Of a DNA stretch of 64,000 nucleotides, positions 29,170-39,248 are shown piece by piece. The DNA comes from Schizochytrium sp. CCTCC M209059. Taxonomy: Eukaryota; Sar; Bigyra; Thraustochytrida; Thraustochytriidae. The notes beneath the pieces are model-generated. The model did no database searches. It saw only the letters and a program-made list of their open reading frames with translations, and had not been told where the DNA came from. The DNA is taken from assembly GCA_000818945.1 (NCBI GenBank), contig KN805374.1, positions 846,399 to 910,398 of the forward strand. Reading direction: 5' to 3'. Each line of letters starts with the position of its first letter. Positions within the stretch are counted from its first letter, which is position 1. Made by a program: the position numbers and the translations under genes.

Positions 29170-30582
29170 ATGGCGTCTCTCTGGGCGTCGAGCGGGACGG
29201 CGGAGGCCGAGGTCACGACCGATGCTGGGTGGGACCGGGCGCTGGCGTCTCTGACGCGGCGTGTCGCCAAGCTGGGCGCTGGCGACGGCAACAGGCAGGC
29301 CGGTGGTGACGGCGACGACAAAGACAGCGCCTCAGTGAAAGGCGCCGAGGGCGAAATGCACGTTGGTGTGCTTGGCGCCAAGGGCCTTGGCAAGTCGACC
29401 TTTTTGCGAGTAGCGGCCTCTCGAGCGCTTGACGCAGCATCTTCAGATACCAAAGTCTTTGTGCTTGACACCGACCCGGGCCAGCCCCTCTTTGAGCTTC
29501 CCGGCACGCTTTCGCTCTACGAGGCGGTCTTTGAGAATCACGCCGCCGTCGACGGCAAACCCGCTGCGAAAAAGCGCAAGCTGGCGGGAAAGAAAAGACC
29601 ACGTGCAACAAATGACGCAAACGGACAGCGAAATCGGTCGTGGCAATCTTGCGCGTCAATTTTCCTTGGCGACGTCAGTCCTGCTATGCACCCGAGCTCT
29701 TATATGGACAGCATTGCTGCTCTCTTTCGTGTGTATGAGCGTCGGTCTGCCGATGCACCGTCCGTACTCTTTGTCAACTTTCAGGGATGGTCGCTTGGCC
29801 TTGGCGCCGTCATGACCGCCGCGGCCATGCAAATGGCTCGTATCGGTCACGCCGTACACCTCCGCCACATGTCCAAGGCTGACGCCATCGAGTACGACGC
29901 CAAGGCCTTGGATCGCGTCTATCGTCTCTCGCCAGCTCATATTGCAGGTTCCGCTGAGTCGGCACGCGAGATGCGCTTTTTGCGATTTGCCAACTACTTT
30001 GGCGCGCACAACTTGGCCGACCTTGACCTCAAGCGCGCTTTCTCTCTTGAATGTCCTCGCGAGATTCAGCTTGCTAGCCTGCGCGCTGACGAATCTGCAG
30101 ACCTGGATCTCGCCTCTGCTGTTGAAGGAGCTCTCGTGGGTATTTGCCGGCCCTTTGATGAACGAACGTGCGCGCAGGCATCTATTGCCCAACGCGCGGA
30201 CGCAGAGCAGCAACAAGACGTAGAGGATGAGGACGATCAAGCGTCGAGCGACGACGAGATCCACGTGTCTTCTCCCGCGATGGGCCCTCGCTTCAACTTT
30301 ATCGCAATGGGCTATGTGCGTGCGTCCCGAAATGGAGTACTGACCGTGGTCTCGCCCGTTTCAAAGCAAGAGCTCGTCGCGCGCGGCATGACACACCTTG
30401 TCCTCGGCACACAAGGCGCGCCGCTCGCTCGTTGGCAAGCAAGTGACGTGGAAGCAGTGGCCAATGCCTCGAGTCGGGCATTTTTTGCCGACCCCGACGT
30501 CGGTCTCGACCTCGTGCCACCCCCAGGAGTAAATCGCAAGAACCTCAAGCGTCGCCGGCTCGCCAATCGCGCAAGGCGATAA
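29170..30582 (+). CDS. NOL9: Polynucleotide 5'-hydroxyl kinase NOL9/GRC3
   Basis: A 470-residue nucleolar-type kinase that phosphorylates the 5' end of RNA during ITS2 processing in ribosome assembly. The P-loop is GAKGLGKST (69-77). The family-specific segment follows: VLDTDPGQPLFELPG (about 98-112), where the DxDxGQ-like stretch contacts metal and nucleic acid. FLGDVSPAMHPSSYMDSI matches the Grc3/NOL9 GD-x-SP block. An acidic Asp/Glu/Gln-rich stretch (about 330-350) and a basic tail (NRKNLKRRRLANRARR) complete it. The basic tail could serve nuclear or nucleolar targeting. The ATG at 29170 is used because the upstream extension begins with GTG. Its stop codon is only 87 bases from that of the converging SELENOF-like gene. 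Confidence 0.93.
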   Translation: MASLWASSGTAEAEVTTDAGWDRALASLTRRVAKLGAGDGNRQAGGDGDDKDSASVKGAEGEMHVGVLGAKGLGKSTFLRVAASRALDAASSDTKVFVLDTDPGQPLFELPGTLSLYEAVFENHAAVDGKPAAKKRKLAGKKRPRATNDANGQRNRSWQSCASIFLGDVSPAMHPSSYMDSIAALFRVYERRSADAPSVLFVNFQGWSLGLGAVMTAAAMQMARIGHAVHLRHMSKADAIEYDAKALDRVYRLSPAHIAGSAESAREMRFLRFANYFGAHNLADLDLKRAFSLECPREIQLASLRADESADLDLASAVEGALVGICRPFDERTCAQASIAQRADAEQQQDVEDEDDQASSDDEIHVSSPAMGPRFNFIAMGYVRASRNGVLTVVSPVSKQELVARGMTHLVLGTQGAPLARWQASDVEAVANASSRAFFADPDVGLDLVPPPGVNRKNLKRRRLANRARR

Positions 30583-30669
30583 GGAGGCCGGCCATCCACG
30601 CCAGCCCGCCCGTTGGTTAGTTTTTGTTATAAAAATGATCTTTTTCTTTTTTTGAGAGAGAGAAAAGGT

Positions 30670-31215
30670 CTACGCGCTGACAGCGCTCAGTTTGTGTGCA
30701 AGAAAGTCCTCCATCTGGTCCGCGTCCCATCCGCGTACATCGATGCGCCTTACCGCATCCCCATCGGCGTTTCGCAAGATGAGTTCCGGCCAGCGCGCAA
30801 AGCGATCCGTGACCATGAGCGCATCGCCAAATCGCGCGCTCTTTTTGTTAATGAAATCAGCCACCGCGGGAAAACCCGCGATGCGAAATCTGTCTACAAG
30901 AAGCTCGGCACTTGCGATGGCCTGAGCTCCATCTGCGTTCGTCGCATCCTCGTCCTCGTCTGCCGTAGAAACGTCCGTGCAGCAACGTTTGCAGTCCTCG
31001 ACTACCTTGGCTGCTGCATCGTCGTCGCCGACTGCCTCTGCCAACCGCACGCAAGTAGCACAGTGTAGGTCGCCGACGTCGAAACCGGCCTCGGCGCAGA
31101 GCGAAGCGTCCGCCTCGGCGTGCACGAGCCCTACTGCCGCCGCGGCGAGCGCTGCCACGATTGCTGCACGCCCAAACCCGCGCATCTTTCTTTGTTTTGG
31201 GGGGGCTTTGGCCAT
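30670..31215 (-). CDS. SELENOF/Sep15-like ER protein lacking the redox motif
   Basis: A 181-residue protein. A signal peptide (about 12-33, AAIVAALAAAAVGLVHA) is followed by a domain with exactly six cysteines (C40, C52, C55, C75, C78, C79) in the order C...CxxC...CxxCC. That is the layout of the SELENOF domain that binds UDP-glucose:glycoprotein glucosyltransferase. An acidic spacer and a thioredoxin-like domain follow, with AGFPAVADFI, PELILRNADGDAVRRI and MEDFLAHKL aligning to the SELENOF C-terminus. Where SELENOF has Cys-Gly-Sec (or CxC), this protein has Asp-Arg-Phe (108-110), so the redox centre is missing, with no in-frame TGA. It is expected in the ER lumen without a KDEL signal. ATG at 31215; a second at 31185 is possible. 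Confidence 0.8.
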   Translation of the reverse strand: MAKAPPKQRKMRGFGRAAIVAALAAAAVGLVHAEADASLCAEAGFDVGDLHCATCVRLAEAVGDDDAAAKVVEDCKRCCTDVSTADEDEDATNADGAQAIASAELLVDRFRIAGFPAVADFINKKSARFGDALMVTDRFARWPELILRNADGDAVRRIDVRGWDADQMEDFLAHKLSAVSA

Positions 31216-32465
31216 TGGCCATTTTTTTGGTTGGTTAGGTCAAGCTTGACCTTGACGATGTCCTGCGACAGCTTGAGAAAATACACATGGCGATCGACAA
31301 AGAAGAGAAGATGGGTGAACCATTACAATCTGAGCGACACGAAAAAGATCGCTGTTTAATTCCAAAGTTACCTTGCTGGCCGTGTTGACCAGGGTGTATA
31401 CGTGGTCGATTCGATTCGAGACGAAATCTAAGTCGCCGTCTCCTATTTTATTTTACTTTTACCAAGTCTCAATCCATTATGGCCTCATTTGCGACAATTC
31501 GCTGCGCTCACCTACCTAGGCCAAATCACTTCCTAGGGTGTAGGTAGACCTATGTCTGTCTTCGATCTTCGCCCTGGTTCATCCGAAACGTCCTTTCAAT
31601 CGATCCATCCCCGCATCGTTGCTCGACCTAAGGGTTGATCGCTTGTGCCTTCTGCCACGTCATCACCATCTCTTTCCTTTCCATTTGTCTCCTCGTAAAA
31701 AACAGAAACAAGAGAAAAAAAGAACACCTTCCCGCTCACACGACTCGGACGATCTGGCCCGGGATCCGACCTCGCCCGACCTCCTCACGCCTGCCCGGCC
31801 AAGAAGAACTCTGTCGCAGCTCCGTCCGCGCGTCTCCGTCCCCGCCCGGTCTCCCGAGGCCGCCCGCCCGTCTCCGCTGCGCGCGGCAACGAGCGAGCGA
31901 GGTGCGGCGCTCCAACCGCCGCAGGCCGCCTCGCGATCTTTTCCCTTTCCCCTCTTATCTGTCTACTTTCCACTTTCCCCAGCAATTGTGCACTTGCGGC
32001 GGCGCGGCGGAAAGCGCGCTATGCGGCGCGATAGGCCACTTGCCTGCTCCGGCACGCCGCGGCCAGACCCTCTTCGAGTCGAGCGTGCTGCGGCTCGAGC
32101 GGGCGCGGCTGCGCGGGAGCGGCGACGAGCAAGCAGGCGCGGCGCGGCGACGCGACCCGGCGCGGCGCGGAGCCAGAGCGCGGCCGGCGCGCGGGCAGGG
32201 GCGCGAGAGAGGCTCATCGCCGCGCAGGCGAGCCGGGCCCAGGCGGCGGGCGGGCAGACAGGCAAACCGCAGGAGCGCGAACGGCATTGAGCCGACCAGG
32301 TGGCAGCAGAAGCCGTGCTTGCTTTTTTTGCCTTGCTTGCTTGCCGGCGTGCGTGCGCGTGTGTGCGTGCGCGGGGCGCGGGCGGAGCCGAGGCAGACGT
32401 AGACTCGTGCAGGGAGAGAGGCAGGCAGTCGGTCAGGCGGCCGGCGCGAGACCGCGTAGAGCACG
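31216..32465. other. Divergent intergenic region
   Basis: Between the ATGs of the SELENOF-like gene (-) and beta-COP (+). A CCTAGGCC element with partial repeats lies near 31511-31553. The 800 bases before beta-COP are very GC-rich and give stop-free frames on both strands with no protein resemblance. A CTTGC/GTGCGT run precedes the beta-COP ATG by 100-150 bases. Confidence 0.55.
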
Positions 32466-35336
32466 ATGACGACCATGGAGCGGAACTGCACGCTCCTGAT
32501 CCATATGGATAAGGGCATGCCCCCAACAGCGCAGGAGATCCAGGAGGACCTCGAGAGCGGCAAGCCCGGCCAGCAGGTGCGCGGCCTGAAAACGCTCATT
32601 CTGCTGCTCCTCAATGGCGAATCGCTGCCGAAGCTCCTCATGACGGTGATCCGGTACTGCGTCCCGTCGCAGGACCACGAGGTGAAAAAGCTGGTATCCT
32701 TGTACTGGGAGTGCGTGGAAAAGTACGGCGAGGACGGCAAGCTCCGCGAAGAGATGATTCTCATGTGTAATGCGCTTCTCATGAATCTCAAACACCCCAA
32801 CGAGTTCATTCGTGGCTACACGCTGCGCTTCCTCTGCCGCGTCAAGGAAGCCGACATCGTGGAGCCCCTCGTGGCCGCTGTCAAGGAGAACCTCGAGCAT
32901 CGCCACGCGTACGTGCGCAAGTACGCCGTCATGGCCGTGTACACCATTTTTAAGAACTTTGGTGACGATCTCATGCCCGATGCCGACGATCTCATCGAGA
33001 CCTTTCTGAAGAACGAAGCCGACGCCAGCGCACGCCGCAACGCGTTTTTGATGCTTTACCAGTGCTCGCAAGAAAAGGCCATTGACTACTTTGTGGAAAA
33101 TGTCGAGAACGTGCAAAAGTATGGCGACGGCTTCCAGCTCGTCATTCTCGAGCTCACCCGCAAGGCCTGTCGCACTAACCCGGCGCAAAAGTCGCGCTTC
33201 ATCAAAATTATCTTTCAGTTGCTCCAGTCGCAGTCCTCGGCTGTGTGCTACGAGGCGGCCTGGACGCTCGTCTCGCTGTCGTCGGCGCCCACCGCCGTGC
33301 GCGCTGCCGCCGAGACTTACACCATGCTGCTCAATGCCGAGAGCGACAACAACGTCAAGCTCATCGTGCTTGAAAAGCTCATGGAAATGCGCCGCCACCA
33401 CTCCAAGATCCTTCAGGGACTCCTCATGGACATTATGCGCGCGCTCGCGAGCCCGAACGCTGACATTCGCCGCAAGACGCTCGCCATTAGCATGGAGCTC
33501 GTCTCGCCCCGCAACATCAACGAGGTGGTGCTCATGCTGAAAAAGGAGATCCTCAAGACCCAGAGCAAGGATATGGATCGCGAGTCTGCAGCAGAGTACC
33601 GCCAGATGCTCGTCAAGGCCATTCATCAGTGTGCTATTCGTTTCGCTAACGTGGCCAGCTCCGTGGTGCACCTCCTTCTCGACTTTCTTAGCAGCGAGGG
33701 CGCAATCAACGTCATTCTCTTTGTCCGCGAAATTGTGGCCGTGTACAAGGAAATGCGTGCCTCGGTCGTGAGCAAGCTCATCGAGGCGCTCCCGGACATC
33801 AAGACGGCCCAGGTCTATCGCGTGGCACTCTGGATTCTCGGCGAGTACACGGACACCGACGAGCTGCGCCGCGAGGCCATCGAGTCCATTTACGCGTGCT
33901 TTGGAGAGCTCCCTTTCGTTGGCGCGGAGGCACGCAAACACGCCACGGAGGACGGGGAAGAAGAAGACGACGACGAGGCGAGCAAGCCCGTTGCTCAGGT
34001 CTTGGCCAAAACCCAGACCAAGGTCACTGTCTTGGCCGATGGCACCTACGCCACGCAAACCGCTCTTACGTCTGCGATTGACGAGGACGACTTGGGTAGC
34101 AGTAACTCGGATCCGACCCTGCGCAAGCTTATGCTCAAGGGCAACTACCTTCTTGGGGCTGCGGCGGTGGCCTCGCTCATGAAGATTGTCCTCCGCATGC
34201 GTCGCGAGCGCGGCGCCGAAGACGACCTTGTCAAGCGGACTACCGTCAAACTCCTCATGACCTGTTGCTCCATGGTTCAGGCGGGCAAGGTCGCCAAGGG
34301 CCCTATGCGCCTCGACAAGGACTCCTACGAGCGTATATCCTTTGTGATTCGGACTCTTCTTGACCCCACCGTGCTCGACGAAGTCGAGACGGCAGTCCTT
34401 GACGATTGCCGCCGTGTCTTTACGAGCGTCATCGAGCACGAGCGCAAGGCGCTCCGCGACCGCGAGGCGGATGCTGCCGCCGGTGTCGCCACGCAGCCCG
34501 ACGACCTCATTCTCTTTCGTCAGCTCAAGGCGCGACGCGCGCTTGGAACCACGGACGTCGATCTCGACGACGAAGCCTCGCTCTCCAGGGCCGCTGGCAT
34601 GGGCGATGGCTCCGACTTTGCCGAGCAGCTTGCCCACGTGCACCAGCTGACGGGTTTCTCGGACCCAGTGTACGCCGAGACGCAGGTCACCGTGCACGAC
34701 TACGACATTGTCCTCGACATTCTAGTCATCAACCGCACGCCCAACACGCTCTCGAACCTCACCGTTGAGCTTTCTACCATGGGCGATCTTCGCCTCGTGG
34801 AGAGGCCGCAGAGCTACAATATCGGTCCCAACTCGTTCCGTCGCTTTAAGGCCAATATCAAGGTGTCTAGCACTGAGACCGGCCAGATTTTTGGCAACAT
34901 CGTCTACGACTCCTCGACCTCTTCGGCGCACACGGTCATCAACCTCAACGAGATCCCCATTGAGATTATGGACTACATCAAACCAGCCACCTGCTCGGAC
35001 GCCGCCTTCCGCTCTATGTGGGCCGAGTTCGAGTGGGAGAACAAGGTCGCTGTCAATACTCTCATTACCGATGTCGACGAGTACCTCGACCACATCATTG
35101 CGTCAACAAACATGAAGTGCTTGAGTCGGGGATCGACCAAAGCGAACGGCCCTTGCAATTTTTTGGCCGCCAACCTTTATGCGCGGTCCGTCTTTGGCGA
35201 GGACGCGCTTGTCAATGTTAGCATCGAGGCCGTTGGAGGCACCGTCACTGGCTTTTGCCGCATCCGCGCTAAGGCCCAGGGCATTGCGCTCTCGCTCGGC
35301 GACCGCGTCACTTTTATGCAAAAGACCAACAAATAA
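32466..35336 (+). CDS. COPB1: Coatomer subunit beta (beta-COP)
   Basis: A 956-residue subunit of the COPI coat, which drives Golgi-to-ER and intra-Golgi vesicle transport. The N-terminal 550 residues are an adaptin-like helical repeat solenoid, with typical beta-COP phrases such as KGMPPTAQEIQEDLESG near the start, KTLILLLLNGE and YAVMAVYTIFKNFG. A charged linker (about 485-545, EDGEEEDDDEASKP) leads to the C-terminal appendage platform, with TVHDYDIVLDILVINRT, LRLVERP-like and IEIMDYIKPATCSDAAFRSMWAEFEWENK, whose segment MDYIKPATC is diagnostic. Length matches the family (about 950). Uninterrupted by introns. ATG at 32466. The next gene follows on the same strand 630 bases on. Confidence 0.97.
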   Translation: MTTMERNCTLLIHMDKGMPPTAQEIQEDLESGKPGQQVRGLKTLILLLLNGESLPKLLMTVIRYCVPSQDHEVKKLVSLYWECVEKYGEDGKLREEMILMCNALLMNLKHPNEFIRGYTLRFLCRVKEADIVEPLVAAVKENLEHRHAYVRKYAVMAVYTIFKNFGDDLMPDADDLIETFLKNEADASARRNAFLMLYQCSQEKAIDYFVENVENVQKYGDGFQLVILELTRKACRTNPAQKSRFIKIIFQLLQSQSSAVCYEAAWTLVSLSSAPTAVRAAAETYTMLLNAESDNNVKLIVLEKLMEMRRHHSKILQGLLMDIMRALASPNADIRRKTLAISMELVSPRNINEVVLMLKKEILKTQSKDMDRESAAEYRQMLVKAIHQCAIRFANVASSVVHLLLDFLSSEGAINVILFVREIVAVYKEMRASVVSKLIEALPDIKTAQVYRVALWILGEYTDTDELRREAIESIYACFGELPFVGAEARKHATEDGEEEDDDEASKPVAQVLAKTQTKVTVLADGTYATQTALTSAIDEDDLGSSNSDPTLRKLMLKGNYLLGAAAVASLMKIVLRMRRERGAEDDLVKRTTVKLLMTCCSMVQAGKVAKGPMRLDKDSYERISFVIRTLLDPTVLDEVETAVLDDCRRVFTSVIEHERKALRDREADAAAGVATQPDDLILFRQLKARRALGTTDVDLDDEASLSRAAGMGDGSDFAEQLAHVHQLTGFSDPVYAETQVTVHDYDIVLDILVINRTPNTLSNLTVELSTMGDLRLVERPQSYNIGPNSFRRFKANIKVSSTETGQIFGNIVYDSSTSSAHTVINLNEIPIEIMDYIKPATCSDAAFRSMWAEFEWENKVAVNTLITDVDEYLDHIIASTNMKCLSRGSTKANGPCNFLAANLYARSVFGEDALVNVSIEAVGGTVTGFCRIRAKAQGIALSLGDRVTFMQKTNK

Positions 35337-35584
35337 TGATGAGACAGATTACTACTTTCCTCTTTTTTATCGTTTCAACACTTGATGTACGTACATGCTT
35401 TTTCTCTCGGATCTCTTTCGATCCAGGTGGCTACATTTCTTGCCTTCGATGGGGAGAGGGCGAGGAGAGAGGTGCTTGCGGGCCAAGAGCAAAACTGTGA
35501 ACTCTCTTGCCTTGCCTGCAACACGAAGGTCGACGCACAAATCCGGCAACGCAACATGTACAGGCAAAATGATAAAAGTACCAA

Positions 35585-35615
<31 letters not shown>

Positions 35616-35966
35616 CTTCTTCTCCTTCTTCTTCTACTCGCAAAGTAAGTAGTCAAGTCCACAGTTTGGTTGTCGTAGTGGCTTGGGTGAGTGGGGGGAA
35701 AAATTAAAGAAGAAATGTACGTATGTGCCCAAAACTCCATTGGCAAGTGACATCTCTGACTCTCTCACGATAACGGCAACGGCCACAAGCAACTTGGAGC
35801 AAAGGCAGCAAGCCCAAACTCAACCACGGCAGGCGGGTAGGTGCCGTGCCGCGTTGCATTGCGTAGCGTAGCGCCTTCTGGCTGCAGACCCGTCGATCGA
35901 CACGTCTGAGGAGGCCACGAGGCAGCGTCGGCAGAGTGGCGCAAACAGGAGAAGCAAGCTGCAATC
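35337..35966. other. Spacer between two + genes, with (TTC)n
   Basis: Holds the beta-COP 3' flank and the leader of the repeat protein. A (CTT)n tract occupies about 35586-35635. No gene seen. Confidence 0.6.
35586..35635 (+). repeat. (CTT)16 trinucleotide microsatellite
   Basis: About sixteen CTT units with one CTC interruption, about 330 bases upstream of the next ATG. Confidence 0.9.
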
Positions 35967-38438
35967 ATGGAGCCCGACGACGCGCTGGACGAAGTGGAGG
36001 CCGCCATTCGGCGCGCGGAGGAGCTCATGTCGAGAGACCTTGAGCTGCTGGCCGCAGCAACGTCACCCAACGAAGTGGATGGACAAATGTATTTCCACGA
36101 GGAGGCCTTTGCCGCGGGAGATTGGCGCCTGAACGCGGGCGAACTTGAAGCAAATGGCGAGCGAAGGTCTTTTGAAACCAATCTCGCCTTCAACCGCAGC
36201 ACGAGTCAGCATCAGGGCGAACGCTCAGAGTCGGGAATTGCGGCTTCGTCACCGTCTACGCGAGAAACAAGCAGAGATGAAAGCTCCTCTCAAGTACAAG
36301 AATCAAGAGAAGCAAGTGTTAACAATAACAACAGCTACACCGAGCTCGAGCCAAAGAATGTTGCTGCTGCTGATGCTGATGCTGATACTGCGACAAGGTA
36401 TCGAAGCCGCGAGGCGCGCGAAGCTTTGATTGAGCGACTGCTACGAGAACGAGAAGAGGCCGTTGCTGCCAAGCTCGAGGTACAACAATTAGCCAAGGAA
36501 GTTGAAGAAAAGGAGCGAGAGCAACGCGAGCAAGAAAAGGCCCGCCTCGAGAGCCTTGAAAACCAGCAGCGTGAGGAAAATAAACAAAGAAGAGATCGCA
36601 AGACGTCAATGCCATGGTCAAGGGCCGGCGGAGGACGCCCGCAATCTGCGAGCGGAAGACGTCCCCACTCTGCTGGTGTCCACTCTGCCAAATTCACTCG
36701 GAAAACACTTGATCAAGTCCGACGCCAGGTCGAGGAAGAGCGCGCTCGGGACTGTACCTTTAAACCACGGCTCGCACGCTCCAAAGGAACAAACATTGCG
36801 TCCAAACTGCGCAACGAAACCCCGGAAGAGCGTCTTTTGCGACTCGCTCAACCCAAGAGTGAATATTGGGTGCGCTTCGAGGAGGAACGCGCAGCACGTG
36901 AAACTGCAGAGTTGCAAAAGGACTGCCCCTTCAAGCCAGATATCTCGCTCGCACAGCCAAACGAAGTCACATCAGAATGGCAACAGCGCGTCAAAGAAGC
37001 GTATCGAAATCACGTGCCAGTAGAAAAACGCCTGCATCTAGATGCTAGTGAACGATGGGCCGCACGTGAACGTGCCAAGCGCGAGCTTGAGGAAGCCGAA
37101 ATGCAAGCACAGCCCTTCCGTCCCCGAGTAAACCCTGTATCCGAGGAGATTGCCAAACAAACGGACTACGAGCCCATCGAGCGTCGCGCTGCACGGGTCC
37201 AGCGCGAAAAGCAAGAGCGTCTCGTGAAGAAACAGCTCGAATTTGAGCTTAGCGATGGCAATCTCACCTTTAAACCGACCATTAACGAAGAATCACAACG
37301 GCTTGCGCTCGGCGCCTCGCTGCGTCGCGGCGAAGTCCCCTCTGGAAATGTTGTAGATCGGCTGCTTAGCCGGAACAACAGCGTTCACGAGCGGAAAAAG
37401 CTTCGCGAGCAAATGGCTGCCCAGCAGCAGGATGGCGAGTGCAACTTTCAGCCGAAGGTGTCGACCAACTCTGCAAGTCTTCTCCGCGGCAACGAACTGT
37501 ACGATGGAGCGACCAATTTTGTGGACCGTCAACAAAAACTCGAGGAACTTCGCCGCCAGCGCGCTCAGCAACGTCAGGCTGCAGCGCATGATATGTCTGG
37601 AGTTGCCACCTTTCGTCCGAAAACGCATCGTCCTGAAGCAGTTCTCGTGCGCTCGCGGCCAGAGCTTCTCGCCGAGACCGAGGAGCAGCGCTACGAGCGA
37701 CTCGCGCGTCGTGATCAGGAACGTAAAGAGCGCCTGCGGGCATCCATCCGCGAGCACTATTATTCACAATATGAACACAAGCCCCAGATCAACCGTGTGT
37801 CTGCCGAAATTGTGCGCGGCACGCACAAGGCTGGTTCAGCACTCTTCGAAGACTTGCACCGGGACGAGCGCGGCCGCCACTACCGAGAAATGGCGCGCTC
37901 GCAAGTGGCCGAGGAGTCGCTCAAGGACTGCACCTTTAAGCCTAAAACCCTCAATCGACCGGGAGCAGAGCCGTCAGCCGCGATCCGCCTCTCTCGTTTC
38001 AACGCAGAGCAGACCATTGAGCATATCGAGCGCAGTCGTCGTTACAAGGAGCTTCGTCTTTTGGAACAAAAGCGTGAGCAAGAGTTCGAGGAGCTTCGTG
38101 AGTGCACCTTTACTCCGACAGTGAATGCGGGCGTACCTCGGCCCGCTTCTGCAGAAGGTGGCGGTCGTGTCGGCGGTCGTGTCGTAGTGCGAGGTCTTAA
38201 CCGCCACTTGGAAAAGCAAGAGCTGGCAAAGCGTCAGGCACAAGACCTGCGCGATCGTGAGGCCAAGGTATTTCTCGAAGACGCCGATAGAATTCAATCT
38301 GCGCCGTACACCGTGCCGGAGCCCTTTAATTTGTCCCGAGGCAATGGTCCGAAGCAGACGGGCCCGCAATACTCGTTTCACCCGCAAACGAACCTCAAGA
38401 CCAAGCGCAGGCAGATTGCACAGATTCTTGGTCAGTAG
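35967..38438 (+). CDS. Coiled-coil protein with nine F-x-P motifs at about 57-residue spacing
   Basis: An 823-residue, highly charged, mostly helical protein that I cannot name. After an acidic first 130 residues and a strong coiled coil (about 150-210), the protein carries a motif of the form C-T-F-K-P-x-(I/L/V/T) nine times. Key positions are C263, C320, F384, F435, C492, F549, about K605, C655 and C713. Examples are DCTFKPRL, DCPFKPDI, LTFKPTI, CNFQPKV and ECTFTPTV. Between motifs are Arg/Glu-rich helices with a recurring R-x-x-x-(E/R)-K-x-x-R-x-x-E pattern. Similar CTFxP repeats occur in flagellar and cytoskeletal proteins of various protists, as I recall; that is family knowledge, not shown here. 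The ATG at 35967 starts MEPDDALDEVEAAI. No signal peptide or membrane segment. Confidence 0.85.
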   Translation: MEPDDALDEVEAAIRRAEELMSRDLELLAAATSPNEVDGQMYFHEEAFAAGDWRLNAGELEANGERRSFETNLAFNRSTSQHQGERSESGIAASSPSTRETSRDESSSQVQESREASVNNNNSYTELEPKNVAAADADADTATRYRSREAREALIERLLREREEAVAAKLEVQQLAKEVEEKEREQREQEKARLESLENQQREENKQRRDRKTSMPWSRAGGGRPQSASGRRPHSAGVHSAKFTRKTLDQVRRQVEEERARDCTFKPRLARSKGTNIASKLRNETPEERLLRLAQPKSEYWVRFEEERAARETAELQKDCPFKPDISLAQPNEVTSEWQQRVKEAYRNHVPVEKRLHLDASERWAARERAKRELEEAEMQAQPFRPRVNPVSEEIAKQTDYEPIERRAARVQREKQERLVKKQLEFELSDGNLTFKPTINEESQRLALGASLRRGEVPSGNVVDRLLSRNNSVHERKKLREQMAAQQQDGECNFQPKVSTNSASLLRGNELYDGATNFVDRQQKLEELRRQRAQQRQAAAHDMSGVATFRPKTHRPEAVLVRSRPELLAETEEQRYERLARRDQERKERLRASIREHYYSQYEHKPQINRVSAEIVRGTHKAGSALFEDLHRDERGRHYREMARSQVAEESLKDCTFKPKTLNRPGAEPSAAIRLSRFNAEQTIEHIERSRRYKELRLLEQKREQEFEELRECTFTPTVNAGVPRPASAEGGGRVGGRVVVRGLNRHLEKQELAKRQAQDLRDREAKVFLEDADRIQSAPYTVPEPFNLSRGNGPKQTGPQYSFHPQTNLKTKRRQIAQILGQ

Positions 38439-39248
38439 GGCGAACCACGCAAAGCGCAAACGAGATTGAGGAGAAATCTTTGTTTGCGCGATCTAACCGG
38501 GCACTTTCAAACCTTCTCGCACCGACAAAGTTTTCGATGTTATTGCGCCAGAACTCATAGGTAAGATTCTGAAAAGTGTAGTTTTGAACGGGATATATAT
38601 AATCCCTCTTCCAGGGACCTTGCACTTCTTAAACTGCAAAGTACAGCTCATTTCTATTTCTGTCATGGATGATAAAGTTGAGAGAAGTGATTTCTTGTTC
38701 ACTACAACACCATGGACCCGACAAACACGCAACCTTAAAAGTTCCGAAGTCCAGAAGAGCCCGCAAAGTTTAGGGGAGGCGATCCGATTCGGCGGCTGCG
38801 AACATGTAAAAAGATTTTATCTAGCTCAGATTACGCCGGGCCCGAAGAAATGTGTCGATGACTGTGTGCGCCGAGATAACATTGCTTTACCTCGTCTGCT
38901 TGTGTGAAGACATCAATATGTATTGGCCAAACAAAAAATGATAGTTTTCTCTTTCGGAAAAAAAAAGGAGAGGAAGGAAAGTGGGGTGATGGTGAGAAGG
39001 AGAGTAAAAGTCGAATGGTGCAGTGCAGCATTCTATTGACTTTATTCGCGATACATTCAGAGCTTGTCGTCGGAAAAAGAGTATGAGGAAATTGAACTCC
39101 AGAGAGTCGTGGCCTCGCGAGTGCTGAGGGCTCTGCATATACGTCATCAAAGCGGCGGCAAGACAGCCAAGTTTTTGCCAACCCAAGAATAAAATTTCGC
39201 GCAGAGTGACTGTCACAAAGCCTCGGCGTAAACGCTATTTCCGTGAGC
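38439..39248. other. Convergent 3' flanks, nothing recognised
   Basis: Between the repeat-protein stop and the kinase stop. Short frames are present on both strands but none looks like a protein family. A TATATATAA stretch lies near 38592. Confidence 0.5.
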
